From: Costus lasius
Lineage: Eukaryota; Streptophyta; Magnoliopsida; Zingiberales; Costaceae
Length of the DNA: 64,000 bases
Assembly: GCA_027563935.2 (NCBI GenBank)
Contig: CM050449.1
Span: 91,543,676 to 91,607,675, forward strand
Direction of reading: 5' to 3'
Numbering within the stretch: position 1 is the stretch's first letter; each line of letters opens with the position of its first letter. Below are positions 44,915-56,739 of this stretch, piece by piece. A program made the translations under genes and the position numbers. A model generated the notes under the pieces. The model saw only the letters and a program-made list of their open reading frames with translations. It had not been told where the DNA came from and ran no database searches.

Positions 44915-46324
44915 ATGAGCTTCAATGTGCGATCCCTACTGGAAAGGGAGAAGTTTGCTGGGCCGAATTTCTCAGACTGGTACGGACACCTTAAGATTGT
45001 TCTTAAGGCAGAGAGGAAACTGTATGTCCTCGAGACGGCTATACCGCCTCAGCCCGCTCCGAACGCCGGAAGGGCGGTTCGGGATGCCTATGAAAAGCAT
45101 GTCAGTGATAGCATTGATGTCGCTTGCCTGATGCTAGCGTCTATGACGCCACCGCTGCAGCGTCAGCATGAGGATATGTCGGCTATAGAGATTATAGCGA
45201 ACCTCAAGATGCTGTATGCTGCACAGGCGAGGACAGAATGCTATAATCTGACAAAGCTGTTCTTTCAGAGCAAACTGGCTGAAGGGAGCCCAGTGGGAGC
45301 TCACGTGCTCAAGATGATTGGGCACAAGGAGGCTCTAGAGAAACTGGGGCATACCATCAATCAGGAGCTTGCTGTAGACATTATTCTGCAGTCTCTCCCG
45401 CCCTCTTTCGATGCGTTCATCATTAACTTTAATATGAACAAAATCGACTGTACTCCGGCAGAGCTGCTGAATATGCTCTTGACCACTGAGGAGACTCTGA
45501 AGGGAAAGCCTTCGACCTCTGTCTTAATGGTTCCTTCAAGGAACAAGAAGAAGGGGAAGAAGGGCAAGACCCCTGTCAAGAGCTACAGCAAGGCTCTGAA
45601 GCAGAAGGTCAAGCGGTCGAAGGAATACAGATGTTTCCACTGTGGCCAGCTGGGTCACTGGAAAAAGGACTGTAAAGCGCTCCAAGGAGACAAGAAGGGA
45701 AGCATCGCTTCTGGCTCAGGTATATACGTGACGGAAGTCATGGTTTCATCTTCTTCTATTTCATGGGTGTTGGACACTGCATGTGGAGTTCACATTTGTT
45801 CAAATGTACAGGAACTCAAGAGAAGAAGACAGGTGGGACAGCATGAGGTGGACCTACGAGTTGGCAACGGGGCACGGGTTGCTGCTGTTGCTGTAGGAGA
45901 CTATTTCATCTCTTTGCCATCTGGACTTGTATTGGAACTAGACAATTGTTACTTTGTTCCCAGCATTACTAAAAATATTATCTCCATTCCTGCTCTTGTC
46001 AGGAAGGGGTTTTCCTTTGAATGCAATATTTCAAAGTGTATTTTATCTTTAGATAATATTGTTTATGCTACTGGTTCAATTAACAATGGGTTATTCATGT
46101 TGGACATGGAATGTTCTATACACAATATTGATAATAAGAAAGCCAAATATGCTGATGACAGCACCTTGCTATGGCATAGTCGTTTAGGTCATATTAACAA
46201 GAAACGCATTAAGCGGTTGCATGATCATGGACTGCTGGGATCATTCTCCTATGAGGAGATTGATACATGCAAAGCTTGTTTGATGGGCAAAATGACGAAG
46301 TCGCCTTTTCCTCATAAAGGTTAA
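44915..46324 (+). pseudogene. Copia polyprotein, N-terminal part: gag, protease, start of integrase
   Basis: The 469-residue open part of one long frame starts at ATG 44915. Gag core runs from residue 1 to about 200. The CCHC knuckle CFHCGQLGHWKKDC is at residues 240-253. The protease aspartate lies at about residue 287 in WVLDTACGVH; copia relatives usually have D-T-G or D-S-G, so the glycine is changed. The pre-integrase zinc region (LLWHSRLGH, then CKAC) lies near residues 418-462. TAA at 46322-46324 stops the frame after PHKG, and the same frame continues directly beyond it. A C-to-T change in a CAA codon would explain the stop. Only gag and protease could be made from this copy. Confidence 0.92.
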
Positions 46325-48799
46325 AGGACTTCAGGTTTACTTGACCTTATACACAGCGATGTGTGTGGGCCTTTTAGTAAACATGCCAGAGGTGGCTATC
46401 AGTACTTCATTACCTTCACTGATGATTTCAGTAGATATGGGTATGTCTATCTTATGAGACATAAAAGTGAATCTTTTGACAAGTTCAAAGAGTTCAAGAA
46501 TGAAGTACAGAATCAGCTTGGCCGAAATATCAAGGCACTTCGTTCTAATCGAGGTGGAGAATACCTAAGTCGAGAGTTTACTGACTATCTGAAGGAGTGT
46601 GGGATTATCTCACAGCTCACTCCGCCAGGAACACCGCAATGGAATGGTGTGTCCGAAAGGAGAAATAGAACGTTACTTGATATGGTTCGTTCTATGATGA
46701 GTCAGGCTACTCTACCTTACTCCTTTTGGGGATTTGCACTGGAGACAGCTGCAAAGGTACTAAACCGAGTGCCATCCAAGGCAGTTTCAAAGACGCCATA
46801 TGAATTATGGTATGGGAAACAGCCTAGCTTGACATTTATCAGGATCTGGGGCTGCGAGGCTTATGTCAAAAAGCTCGCCTCTGGGAAACTAGAGAGCAGA
46901 TCTGAGAAATGTATCTTTGTCGGTTACCCTAAGGAAACTAAGGGTTATTATTTCTATGATCCCAAAGAGAACAAAGTATTTGTTGCTCGGACGGCCATAT
47001 TTCTTGAGAAGGAGTTTCTTCTGCAAGAGGCCAGTGGGAGAGAAATAAAACTGGATGAGAATTCAGAGGAAGGACAAAGTAGTCAAGCGCAGTTGGATGA
47101 GCCTGAGCCGGTAGAACAGGTTATTGAACAACCTGAGGCTCAGATATCACGGGAACCGCGAAGATCGGGAAGGATCCGTCGACAGCCTGAGCGCTATGAC
47201 GGAGTCTACATCATTGATAATGATGAACCCCTTACTTATGCGGATGCGGTCAGTGGACCGGACTCAGCGAGATGGCTTGAAGCTATGCGCGCCGAGATGG
47301 ACTCCATGTCAGATAACCAAGTCTGGGATTTGGTTGATCCGCCTCCGGGAGCAATCCCTATAGGCTGTAAATGGATCTTCAAGAAGAAGATTGACATGGA
47401 TGGTAACGTGGTTACCTATAAAGGCAGGCTAGTTGCGAAAGGTTTCAAACAAATCTACGGGATAGATTATGATGAAACTTTCTCACCTGTAGCTATGTTT
47501 AAGTCTATTCGGATTCTTTTCGCGATAGCAGCATATTATGATTATGAGATCTGGCAAATGGATGTGAAGACAGCTTTCCTTAATGGAAATCTGGATGAGG
47601 ATGTGTATATGACACAACCAGAAGGTTTCACTAATCCATCAGATCGTCATAAAATATGCAAGTTAAAGAAGTCTATTTATGGACTTAAACAAGCATCGAG
47701 AAGCTGGAATATTCGTTTTGATGAATCAGTCAGTGAATTTGGTTTCATCAAGAACGAGGATGACCCGTGTGTATATAAGAGGTTTAGTGGGAGCGTGATT
47801 ACTTTCCTAGTCCTCTACGTCGATGATATCTTGATCATTGGAAACGATATTCCTGAAATGCATGCGGTTAAGGCATGGTTAAGGAAATATTTTCAGATGA
47901 AAGATTTGGGAGAAGCAGCCTATGTATTAGGTGTGAAGATCTACAGGGATAGATCTAAGAGGCTTCTCGGGCTGTGCCAGAGTACTTACATCGATAAAGT
48001 CCTGGAGAGATTTCATTTAGAGAATTCTAAAAGAGGATATCTTCCAGTCAGACATGGTCTGAATCTTTCAAAGAGTCAGTGTCCACAAACACAGACTGAG
48101 AAAGATGAAATGGACAATACGCCTTATGCTTCGGCTATTGGGTCCATTATGTATGCGATGTTGTGTACTCGCCCAGACGTCGCTTACGGGTTAAGCGTGA
48201 CCAGTCGGTTCCAAAGTAATCCAGGTATGGCGCACTGGATTGCAGTCAAGAACATTTTAAAATATCTGCGAAGGACCAAAGATATGTTCTTGGTGTATGG
48301 TGGTCAGGAAGAACTCAGTATAGAAGGATATACTGACGCTTCGTTCCAGTCTGACCAGGATGATTTCCGATCGCAATCAGGCTATGTTTTTAGCTTGAAT
48401 GGAGGAGCGGTGGTGTGGAAGAGTTTCAAACAGTCAACTGTTGCTGATTCCACAACAGAAGCCGAGTATGTTGCAGCCTCGGAAGCATCCAAGGAGGCAG
48501 TGTGGATTCGTAAGTTCGTTCAGGAACTTGGTGTTGTTCCTTCGAGTGCAGATCCTTTGGTTATCTTCTGTGATAACACTGGAGCAATCGCACAAGCAAA
48601 GGAACCACGGTCGCACCAGAAGTCCAAGCACATACAGAGACGGTTTCATTTGATCAGGGAGATCATAGATCGTGGCGAGATCAAAGTCTGCAAGGTTCAT
48701 ACAAATGACAATCTGGCTGACCCGCTTACTAAGCCTCTGGCGCAGCAGAAGCATGTGAAGCACTGTAATAATATGGGTTTGAGATTTCTCAACCATTAG
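46325..48799 (+). pseudogene. Copia polyprotein, C-terminal part: integrase, reverse transcriptase, RNase H
   Basis: Same frame as the gag part, 824 codons after the stop. Integrase: first Asp in HSDVCGP (GAT 46358), the second position reads SNRGGEY (AAT 46547) where relatives have Asp, and Glu is in NGVSERRN (GAA 46655). The spacing is exactly 35 residues, so the second catalytic Asp is replaced by Asn. Reverse transcriptase: CKWIFKKK, KARLVAKGF-like YKGRLVAKGF, and the active-site YVDD at 47816-47827. RNase H: DASFQSD, STTEAEYVA and HIQRRFH. It ends at TAA 48797. The remaining domains look intact. Confidence 0.92.
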
Positions 48800-48808
48800 A
48801 TTAAGTGC

Positions 48809-48819
48809 AAGTGGGAGAT
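48809..48819 (+). other. Copia polypurine tract
   Basis: AAGTGGGAGAT lies directly before the 3' LTR start TGTTGGGG, the normal plus-strand priming site of plant copia elements. Confidence 0.88.
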
Positions 48820-50492
48820 TGTTGGGGTATGCCCTTAAGGCTAATGTTTGAGGCCTTGGGATTGTAACAGTATCATGTATAAACTTTTATGTTTATAAAG
48901 GCAATGGTTGTTATTCAGTTAGTTACATTGTCTGCTGCAATAATTGTACTTCTGAATAATGTCTCAATGGTGTTCAGCTAGGCTGACATGCAGTAAAGTC
49001 CTTAGTCGATATATCTTGGTGAACATGAGACAGCCTTGATATGATTGAGACTAATATGTGTTCTAATCTTATAGGGTGCTTCGAGCATGGAATAAGATGT
49101 AGACTCATGGGTACATTGGATATACTGGACAGACCCTACTAGGTTATTCAATTGCTTGTCACAATGTGAATAATCCTTGATTGCAACAAGTGGCACATTT
49201 CCTCTGACTTGAGATCACTTGTGTTTCTAAATGATGATTGTCATTGTTTTGAGGTAGTTCAATATCATTTGAAACATAATGATTATAGACTATCTTGGAT
49301 GGTGAGCTTGAGTCAGGTTAGGGCACTAGTGATAGACATAGGATTGCCGTCTCCTTGTTTAAGGAGTGTGATGTTCTAAAGGGGCCCCTGGATGAGATGA
49401 TTGAGAAAAGAGTATGGCCATACCCAGGTGACTATGTTCATCTGATCTAATCATGCTCATCATATTGGAGCTACAGGCTTGACACGCTTGTCCAATAAGA
49501 ACATCCAGTGGCAAAGGAATCATGTATGCCTAGTGAGTTGATTCACACTTGTGCTGTGGTTTGGGTGTAGTCTTGGAAGACTCTTTTCTTTATATCGGGA
49601 GACAGTGATGTGTTGCTAGATACCCCTCACTGATCGTGATAACGTGAGTTATCGTTACCGACATTTAAAGGAAACCCTCAGGGTCGCACAATTTGATGAT
49701 ATGGCTTACTTAAGTCAGATCGTGTGGACTGAATTATTCAGGTTCAGTTTAAAGGGATTTAATCTCTGATTGTAAGTGAGATCTGGTCTGATCATGTTTG
49801 ATTGATTAGGGCTTGAGATCGGTAAGCTTCGATTGAGAGAATGGATGCTGGATCGGTGTGATCAGGAGCATCAAGAGATCGACGGTCAGATCAAGAGCCT
49901 TAGGGTTTATTGTGGTCTGGACTGATTGCTTGGTTTATTTGGTTATTGAACCAAATCGATTTGAACCAGCTCATTGGTTGAGCGCATGGTTCAATCTAAG
50001 AGGAGTTTGCGATTGGGGTAAACCCATGATCGCATGTGAGTAAGTGGCTTTCTATTTTTAGAAAGCATGATCACTTACGTGACCACGCCTCATGAAACTT
50101 GCCTCTTCACGCCTTTGTCGCCAACTTGAGTATTCGGCGCTTGCATTCTCGTGTGGAGAAGTGTAGACGACAAGAGGAAGTATTCGGCCAAGCAAGGTGA
50201 TCTCTCCCTTTTCCATTCGGCAAGACAATCTTGGAGCCTTGCTAGCACAAGGAGCACTAAGGAAGAGTAGGCGACATCAATTGTGTGCGTCACCTTAGGA
50301 GAAGGAGCATTTGCGCCTTTCCTTCCAAGACACCATCTAAGCGATGGCAATGGTAAGAATCGCTTCTCATTGAAAGTTGAATATATTACATGCTATGCGA
50401 TCCTTTTAGAAACCCTAGATTCCGCTAGAGTTTTTGTTGCGCCTCCTATCAGGGTTTCGCGCCCCCCCCCCCCCTTTTGGGGACTCCTTTCA
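48820..50492 (+). repeat. Copia 3' LTR (1673 bp)
   Basis: Colinear with the 5' LTR. Differences seen: CCCCC versus CCCC near 42035/49384, T versus C near 42729/50079, A versus G near 43111/50461, and C/T run lengths at the same place. Confidence 0.95.
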
Positions 50493-50497
50493 AAAGG

Positions 50498-51499
50498 GGA
50501 TCGATCGGAGGAGAAATCAACAAAAGAAGAGGCGCCTGCACTGTACACGACCAAAATTACTGCTGTAATTTTCATTACAGCCGTGCTGTAAAGTTATTTT
50601 CCTCTTCTTTTCAATTTCTGATCAATCTAAACTATGGTTTATTATATTTCTTCTTCCATGCTAGCTTAGACATCCTTTGGGACATGAGAGTGTAATCCCC
50701 TTGATTTTTTTTATGACTAGATAACTTCTATTTTGTCATAGTAGTTTTATTATGATAATTCTACTTATGTGATGATTGTCTATAATTCTCCATAGTTTTC
50801 TTATTATCATGCATGTTTTTAGAGTTTTCGTAATATGGACTGAAAGGTGATTTGCTTGAGAACTTGGAACCCTAAAATTGAATATTATGAGCTCACCGTA
50901 AGAAATTAGGTTAGTTCTTATTTCTCGATTTTAGTAAGTTTAATTGCCATGTTGATAATTTGAATCTAGGATTGAGTTATTTTGTTAAACGTAAAGATCT
51001 TGTGCGAAAGTGAGGATCGGAGCGTTGGAGAACCATAAGTAGAACCTGTGTTGAGACTCGGATGCACGAAAGTGATCCTTGAGATTCCACTTGAGATAAT
51101 CAACTTGGCATTCGGATGCACGAAAGTGATCCTTGAGTTCTTTGATTGATGATTTACTTATTTTCAGCTTGGGATAGATCTTGCACGAAAGCGATGATCA
51201 GTCCCTACATGATTGTCTACACGAAAGTGAGAGAATCCCTTTTATGAAGTAAATTATATCTTTATCATGATAAAATTAGACTGACAACCTTTTATTCATA
51301 TCTGGTCATTGAAATTAAGGTGGATGAAACCCTAGTCCCAATTTCTTTCTGATTATCTCTACGCTCTTCCTATCGTTTACTTGCATTATAATCTATTGCT
51401 TAGCTAGTAAGAATACAATTATTTGGTACTTAACACGTAGGTCTCTGTGGGATCAATATTTTTATTACTTCGAGTATCCGTGCACTTGCGGACACAACA
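50498..51499 (+). repeat. Element D 3' LTR, part 2
   Basis: It resumes at GGATCGATCGGAGGAG exactly where part 1 stopped and ends TTGCGGACACAACA. It is followed by the CTGCC duplication at 51500-51504. Confidence 0.92.
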
Positions 51500-51504
51500 C
51501 TGCC

Positions 51505-52070
51505 CCCTTCTCCTCTCCTCTTCCTTCTCTCTTCCTCTCCTCCCTACTGCCTCCCCTCTCCTCTTCCTCCTCTATCTACCCCACTACACCTCTCCCTTTT
51601 CTCCCACTCCTTGCCTATGCGCCGCTCGTGCCGCCCAGCTCATGCCACTACTTGTGTTGCCTTGCTCATGCCACCGCTTGTGCTGCCCTACTCACCCTGT
51701 CGGTCATGATGTCCTACTCGTGTTACTGCTCATGCCGCCACCCACAAGCCGCTATACTCGCATCATTTGTCATCGCCCCTGTCGCCTGTGCATCACTTCT
51801 GAGCCACCCTAGCCTCCCTGCTCATGCTAGGCAACACCCCTACCACATGTGTTCCACCCCCTCTGCCTTCTTGCGTTGTCTCCACCACCTACAAGCCACC
51901 CTGCCACTTGTGCTCCACCCATGCTACCTGCTTGTTTTGCCTCCGCTACCTGTGTGCTGCCCCACTGCCCTGCACTCTGCTCCTACGTTACTATTGTTCG
52001 GCACTCTCTGCCTTGACTCATTGTCATCCTTATGCTTAAGTGATCAATGTCATCATTATGCCATTTGATA
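51505..52070. other. CT-rich low-complexity tract, right half of the D target site
   Basis: Pyrimidine-rich, with GCTCATGCCACC and TGCTGCCC variants. ORFs of 71-146 codons overlap in several frames because stops are rare in this composition. No domain is seen. It is continuous with 34640-34796. Confidence 0.55.
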
Positions 52071-54335
52071 ACTTTTATAAAAAATGATATTTCAATTCAA
52101 TCTTAGTGTATAACCTAATATATTCTTATGATGTTAGTAGTAACATTATAATATTATAAACAAGGAGCCGTATCTATCTATACATCATTACTTTCTAAGA
52201 CATAAGAGCGTTAAAATCTGACATAAGCTTTCTGTGATAATGTTATTAGGTAGTTTAATTCCTTTGTCCAATATTATAAGACATGGAACGTATAACATGT
52301 ATATAGTTGAACCATTATGTTTCTTGATAACTAAGTAGAATAATACAATAAATGGCATGACCATGCATTTTAGTCTCACTTCATTAAGGGACACAAGATA
52401 CCAACATTCCCATTATTATTATTATTATTATTATTATTTTTTTTGGGGGGGGGGGGGGGGGGGGGTATTCCTCTCTATAATTCATGACACACATGACACT
52501 CCCCAAATATAGTCTTTATTATCACTAGTTATAGATAATATTTTATTGCATTAAAGTATATGACTAATTATGTAGGAATATAGTGATCTCAAGTCATAGG
52601 ATCACATATACTATTCTTAGTATGAGAATATTTATGATACTCATATAACAACCCATATTGTATTTTCATGAGGGATTTGTCTAATACATTGTTCTCTAAA
52701 TTGTACTAATGTATTTGATTTGTATCTCATATCATGATTACTCGTTATCATCAATCATAATATATACTAGCCTCAACATATTATAATAGTGTAGATCTTA
52801 AAGGTGTAGATGAGGTAATGAAGATTAAACCTAGTGCTTGAGTTACAAGGCATGGATGCCAAAAAATTTTACGATATCCAAGTCATTTTTGAAATTTTTT
52901 TTTGCATGCATTTAATTTAATGGATAAGAATTATGGGTTAAAAAAGTTATGATTTTTTAACTTTATTCCTTGTTGTAACAAAGTCGACAAATAAGTGTCA
53001 TGTGGCATCATCTTAGGAGAGGCTTGTAATAGAAAAGGACAAAAATAGAGATGAGAAAATTGTTATTGTATTGTACTTGCATTGATGAGAATTTCAATCA
53101 TAAGGGTCATAATTACAAGGTTATTTCTTTATGAATATTGAATGTGAAATTTGTTTGTCACTCTAATTATTTGTGTTTATTAGAACTTTGGTTACGATGG
53201 CTTTGAGATCATTAGCTTGGACATGAGCTTCAACTCTAGTTCCTTTCGTGGCAATACCATACCGTTCAACATCACTTACATATATAAACCATATATTCTA
53301 ATACATTTGCCTCGGATTCGCGCAAATCACTACCACAAACTCGCCAATACTATTATATTCAACTCCATAGAGAGGATGATCCTATCATCAAACTATGATC
53401 AATGTTTAATTGCACCTTCGCATCTTTAGAATTGCAACCTAGATTCAAGTACCAAAACTTGAATACTTCCAATTACTGGAATTGGAAGCTTCCAATTAGA
53501 CATCATCTTTGCCATCAAATACCTAGCTAAGAGAAATTTGACCTCCTAAGCAATTTGTCTTTTAACTAATTGATCAAGCTATAAGCATTATCTCGGTTAT
53601 AACTTTTAACTCTCAAGGAACTCTTGATGCTTAACTCAACCACTTGATTGGTTAGTGTTAACTATTTTTAAAGTGATCCAACCTCTCATGTATGCTTGAA
53701 TCAACTCATTCAACTAAAAGGTGAGCTCATTGTACTGGCCCTACTTATTGCTTGCATTCAATTGCTCACTCTAGAGATTAGACCCGCTTTAGTTACAGTT
53801 ACTTCGTGACAAAAATGTGAGCCAAGCATCTCATCTTGTTGAAGTTGCAGTGTCTTGTCCCCAAGCTAAATAGATGTCACTCAATAACAATGCTTCAAGT
53901 AATTTAAGGTGTCTTCTAATTCATGAGTTATCCAATGCTTGATGCCTAATGCATGAGTTATTTTCTTTAGTTGTCTGATGCCTAAACTATTTGAAGCCCA
54001 ATTATTAAGGCATCTGCACCAAACTCTATAGCTGAAAATTACTCCATGGTAATATTGCAAACTTGAGATTGGTCTCAAGTGAAACGGTTGTCTTCATGGT
54101 TCATATCTTTATTGTTCAATACTTATGATACTTGCATGTAACTCAAGTAAACTCTCTTAAATGCCAAGTTATCATACTTTGACTACCCAAGAGGATAAAA
54201 GCAAGATGTGGTGTCATTCGTTGTGAAGCAACAAGTGATATAGTGCTTTAAATGTGGCCTTACTAGGCCTGGTGGTGACCATTGTTGATTGAGTCAACAG
54301 GTTGCGGGTGGCACAAAAACATGCTTTAGGTCATG
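52070..54335. other. AT-rich DNA, no gene seen
   Basis: About 2.3 kb without a recognisable ORF. The block 52500-52800 (for example GTGATCTCAAGTCATAGGAT) has the style of a degraded LTR, but ends could not be placed. A (ATT)n-T-G run sits at 52413-52465. Confidence 0.45.
52413..52465. repeat. (ATT)n followed by T-run and 21-base G-run
   Basis: ATT repeats, about 10 T, then 21 consecutive G (52445-52465). G-runs of this length are prone to slippage and to assembly error and could form quadruplex structures. Confidence 0.9.
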
Positions 54336-54340
54336 CTAAG

Positions 54341-55961
54341 TGTTAGGCCATATATATTCAGAGCTGATTTTGACCAGTCAATTAGGCTTTTGACTGTGTC
54401 AAAATCGGCCCAATCTCCTAGCCCAATGAAATTAGGGCACGACAGCGATTTGGGGAGGCGGGCGGCCATCTCTTCTCGATGGACGGCGATGTCCGATAGC
54501 AGCAATGCTCGTCTTTGAGCTCCACGGCGGCTGACGTTAGGCGGCCGGCAGCCGGCGGTGGGCTCGACGCGTGGAGCATGTAGAGCGAGACAAGATCTAG
54601 CGAGATCTCGTGTGTGGAGGGAGCGAACGGCGGGCGGCTCAATTCCGGCAAGACACACATCTGGCGAGCGAAGCGAGGTCGGCGGCGACCTCAAGCAATG
54701 TAGTGGCAATGCGTGGAGACTTAGTAGCGGGCGAGTGCTCTACGTGGCGCGAGCGCGATTGGCTGACACTATCAGGCGGCAGTCGTTGTCTTTGGAGCTG
54801 GTGAGCGGGCAGCGCGAGAGATTTGGGAAATACATAGACAGCTGCATGGCTAGAAGTAGCTGACGACGGCGACGAACCCGAGCGTGCATGTGAGCCTACA
54901 TCAACGGGCGAAACAGATACCGACGGCCGCATGGCGAGGCGCGGCTGGCAATGATGGGCGGCGATGCTCGATGTGGCTGCCAGGCTGGCTCCGCATCTGA
55001 GCCACTTACCCACGTGGAGCCTGGTGGAGAACACGGGTTCGTCCATCTGGAGGTTGAGCTGGCGGAGGGGAGATGAAGCGACGCCATATAGGTGACGTTC
55101 GTCCGTAAGCATGGCATCACACGGCTTTGCTTCGTTTGGCTCTTGTTCCTCTCACGCTCTGCTTCCACTCTCGGTGATTCCTGGTGTCCAGCCCCAGCTT
55201 CCCTTCCCCCTTCGATCCGGTGGTCGGCAGCGGCCTTCCGGCCATCCTTCTGACATCCAGTGGTGTGGGTGGGCGGTGCAGCGTCGAGGGAGTTCCTGTG
55301 TTCCCCCTGTTCGGTGTTTCAGCGGCGACGTCGACGAACTCGTCCGGCTGAGGTAACTGGGTCTTCCCCTCTCGGTTCGAGTTCTTGGTGTTCTTCCGTG
55401 TTACTATTTTTTGCGACATCTTTTGACGACGCGAGTTCCTCGGTGTCGTCTGATCCCGTCGTGACCTTCCTACCTCCGGTTCTTCCTTTTCATTCGTTTG
55501 CTGATTTCGGCTCCTCTCGCATTTGGCTTTTCGACGCCATTCGTTGGTGCTTTCCATGGTCCAATGTCGAGCATTCTGCATCGACGTGTGTTCGACGTGG
55601 TGGTCTGTTGTCGTGTTCATTTCGTTTGTTTTCCTGTTCACCTGCGTGTGGACGCATTCTTCCATTTTCCCTGGGTTGTTTGTGTTCGTTGCTGTCTGTG
55701 TACAGCATATCTATTTCCTTGGTTTTCCACTACCTGTGTGTAGCGCTGCTGGTGTCCCCGGTCCCTGCTCTGAGAAGGCTGAGGTGCTACTTCTTCCACT
55801 TGCCGGTCACGTCCTCCCGCCAGAACCACTTCTATTGTTTCCGCCTGTGTTCGGGTCGTTTTGCGTGATCATTATGTTAGTTTTGGGTCCTGCGAGACCC
55901 ATTGTTGGCTTCTGGCCTTGTTTTCTCATAAAATTTTATTAGGTTAATTGTGGGAGTGACA
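54341..55961 (+). mobile_element. Solo LTR 2 (GC-rich, gypsy-like), duplication CTAAG
   Basis: The 1621-bp unit starts TGTTAGGCCATATATATT and ends GTGGGAGTGACA, with perfect duplications CTAAG at 54336-54340 and 55962-55966. Its ends resemble solo LTR 1 (TGTCAGGCC...GGGCGTGACA) and the LTR at 57698. It is much richer in G and C than its surroundings, so long chance ORFs occur (up to 202 codons at 55260-55868); none has a domain. No primer site or coding interior is present. Confidence 0.85.
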
Positions 55962-56739
55962 CTAAGCTAAGCTAGAGTATTCAGGCATGTGAGCATGGGC
56001 ATGGCCAGCATGCCAAGGCCAAGCATGGTACAAACACGTGTTAGGCATGACCTGCATATTATGTCTAGCCTAGCACGCATACCTAAACCATCTCGAACCA
56101 TTTAAAATAATTTTTTATTTGAATTTGGGCACCCAAATTCAAATTTCAAATGAGCATTCTTATTAATTTGTCCTTATAAGCATCCAAACAATTTGAATTT
56201 AGGAGTATAATTATTTTTAAATTATGAAATTATGATTTTACTCTATTTAATAATAAAAAATAAGGAATAAATATGTAAATTTAAGTTCCTTTCATCTCTA
56301 TAAATTGACCTCCCACCCCTCCCATTTCTTATACAAATGTAATTAGCTTTGAATAATTTTTTTATTCTCTCTTAATGATCTCTTAATATCTTGGGTGTTA
56401 ACTTTCAGTTATTTTTTTAATTGAGATCAAGCCTAAAGTGTTCAACTCCTTAAGAGTTCAAGCCTTCAACTTCAAGACTTCAAGGCTCACTCGATTTAGT
56501 CATATGATTAATCTTTATTTTATTTATAACATAATTATTACTTTATTTATTTTTTTTAATTTAAATTTATTTTTTAATTATATTTAAATTTATATTATCA
56601 AGCTCAAGTTATTAAACACACTTCAATCACATGTTAAAGTAATTATTTTTTATGATAGTGTTATTTTTCAGTATTATTTATTTTTTTTACTATACCCCCT
56701 AATTTATTTTTTAATTGTATTTATAGTATCAATAGCCGG

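Larger units (their letters stand above)
41469..50492 (+). mobile_element. Complete young Ty1/copia retrotransposon (9024 bp)
   Basis: LTRs at 41469-43140 and 48820-50492 are flanked by perfect AAAGG duplications (41464-41468 and 50493-50497). It has a tRNA-iMet primer site, a 1.77-kb leader, one gag-pol frame broken by a single TAA, and a polypurine tract. Domain order gag, protease, integrase, reverse transcriptase, RNase H is that of copia. By eye the LTRs differ at two bases plus C-run length changes. It sits in the element D 3' LTR, so it is the youngest dated layer. Confidence 0.96.
34802..51499 (+). mobile_element. Element D: complete non-autonomous Athila-like retrotransposon
   Basis: LTRs lie at 34802-36540 and 40683-51499 (the latter split by a copia element), with perfect 5-bp duplications CTGCC at 34797-34801 and 51500-51504. 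It has a tRNA-Asp-type primer site and a 4.1-kb interior. The interior has a gag-derived ORF with a zinc knuckle and an acidic tail but no protease, reverse transcriptase, RNase H or integrase. It therefore depends on proteins made elsewhere. The two LTRs differ by about 4% in their first 95 bases plus indels, so it is much older than the copia insertion. Confidence 0.9.

Noticed and set aside
51447..52068. 121- and 146-codon ORFs in CT-rich DNA
   Set aside because: They cross the LTR boundary or overlap in several frames; no domain.
34446..54340. A fourth complete hAT element starting at 34446
   Set aside because: Only the left-end-like sequence is visible; no matching right end, duplication or transposase was found.
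54326..55942. ORFs up to 202 codons on both strands
   Set aside because: GC-rich solo LTR with few stops by composition; no domain or splice structure.
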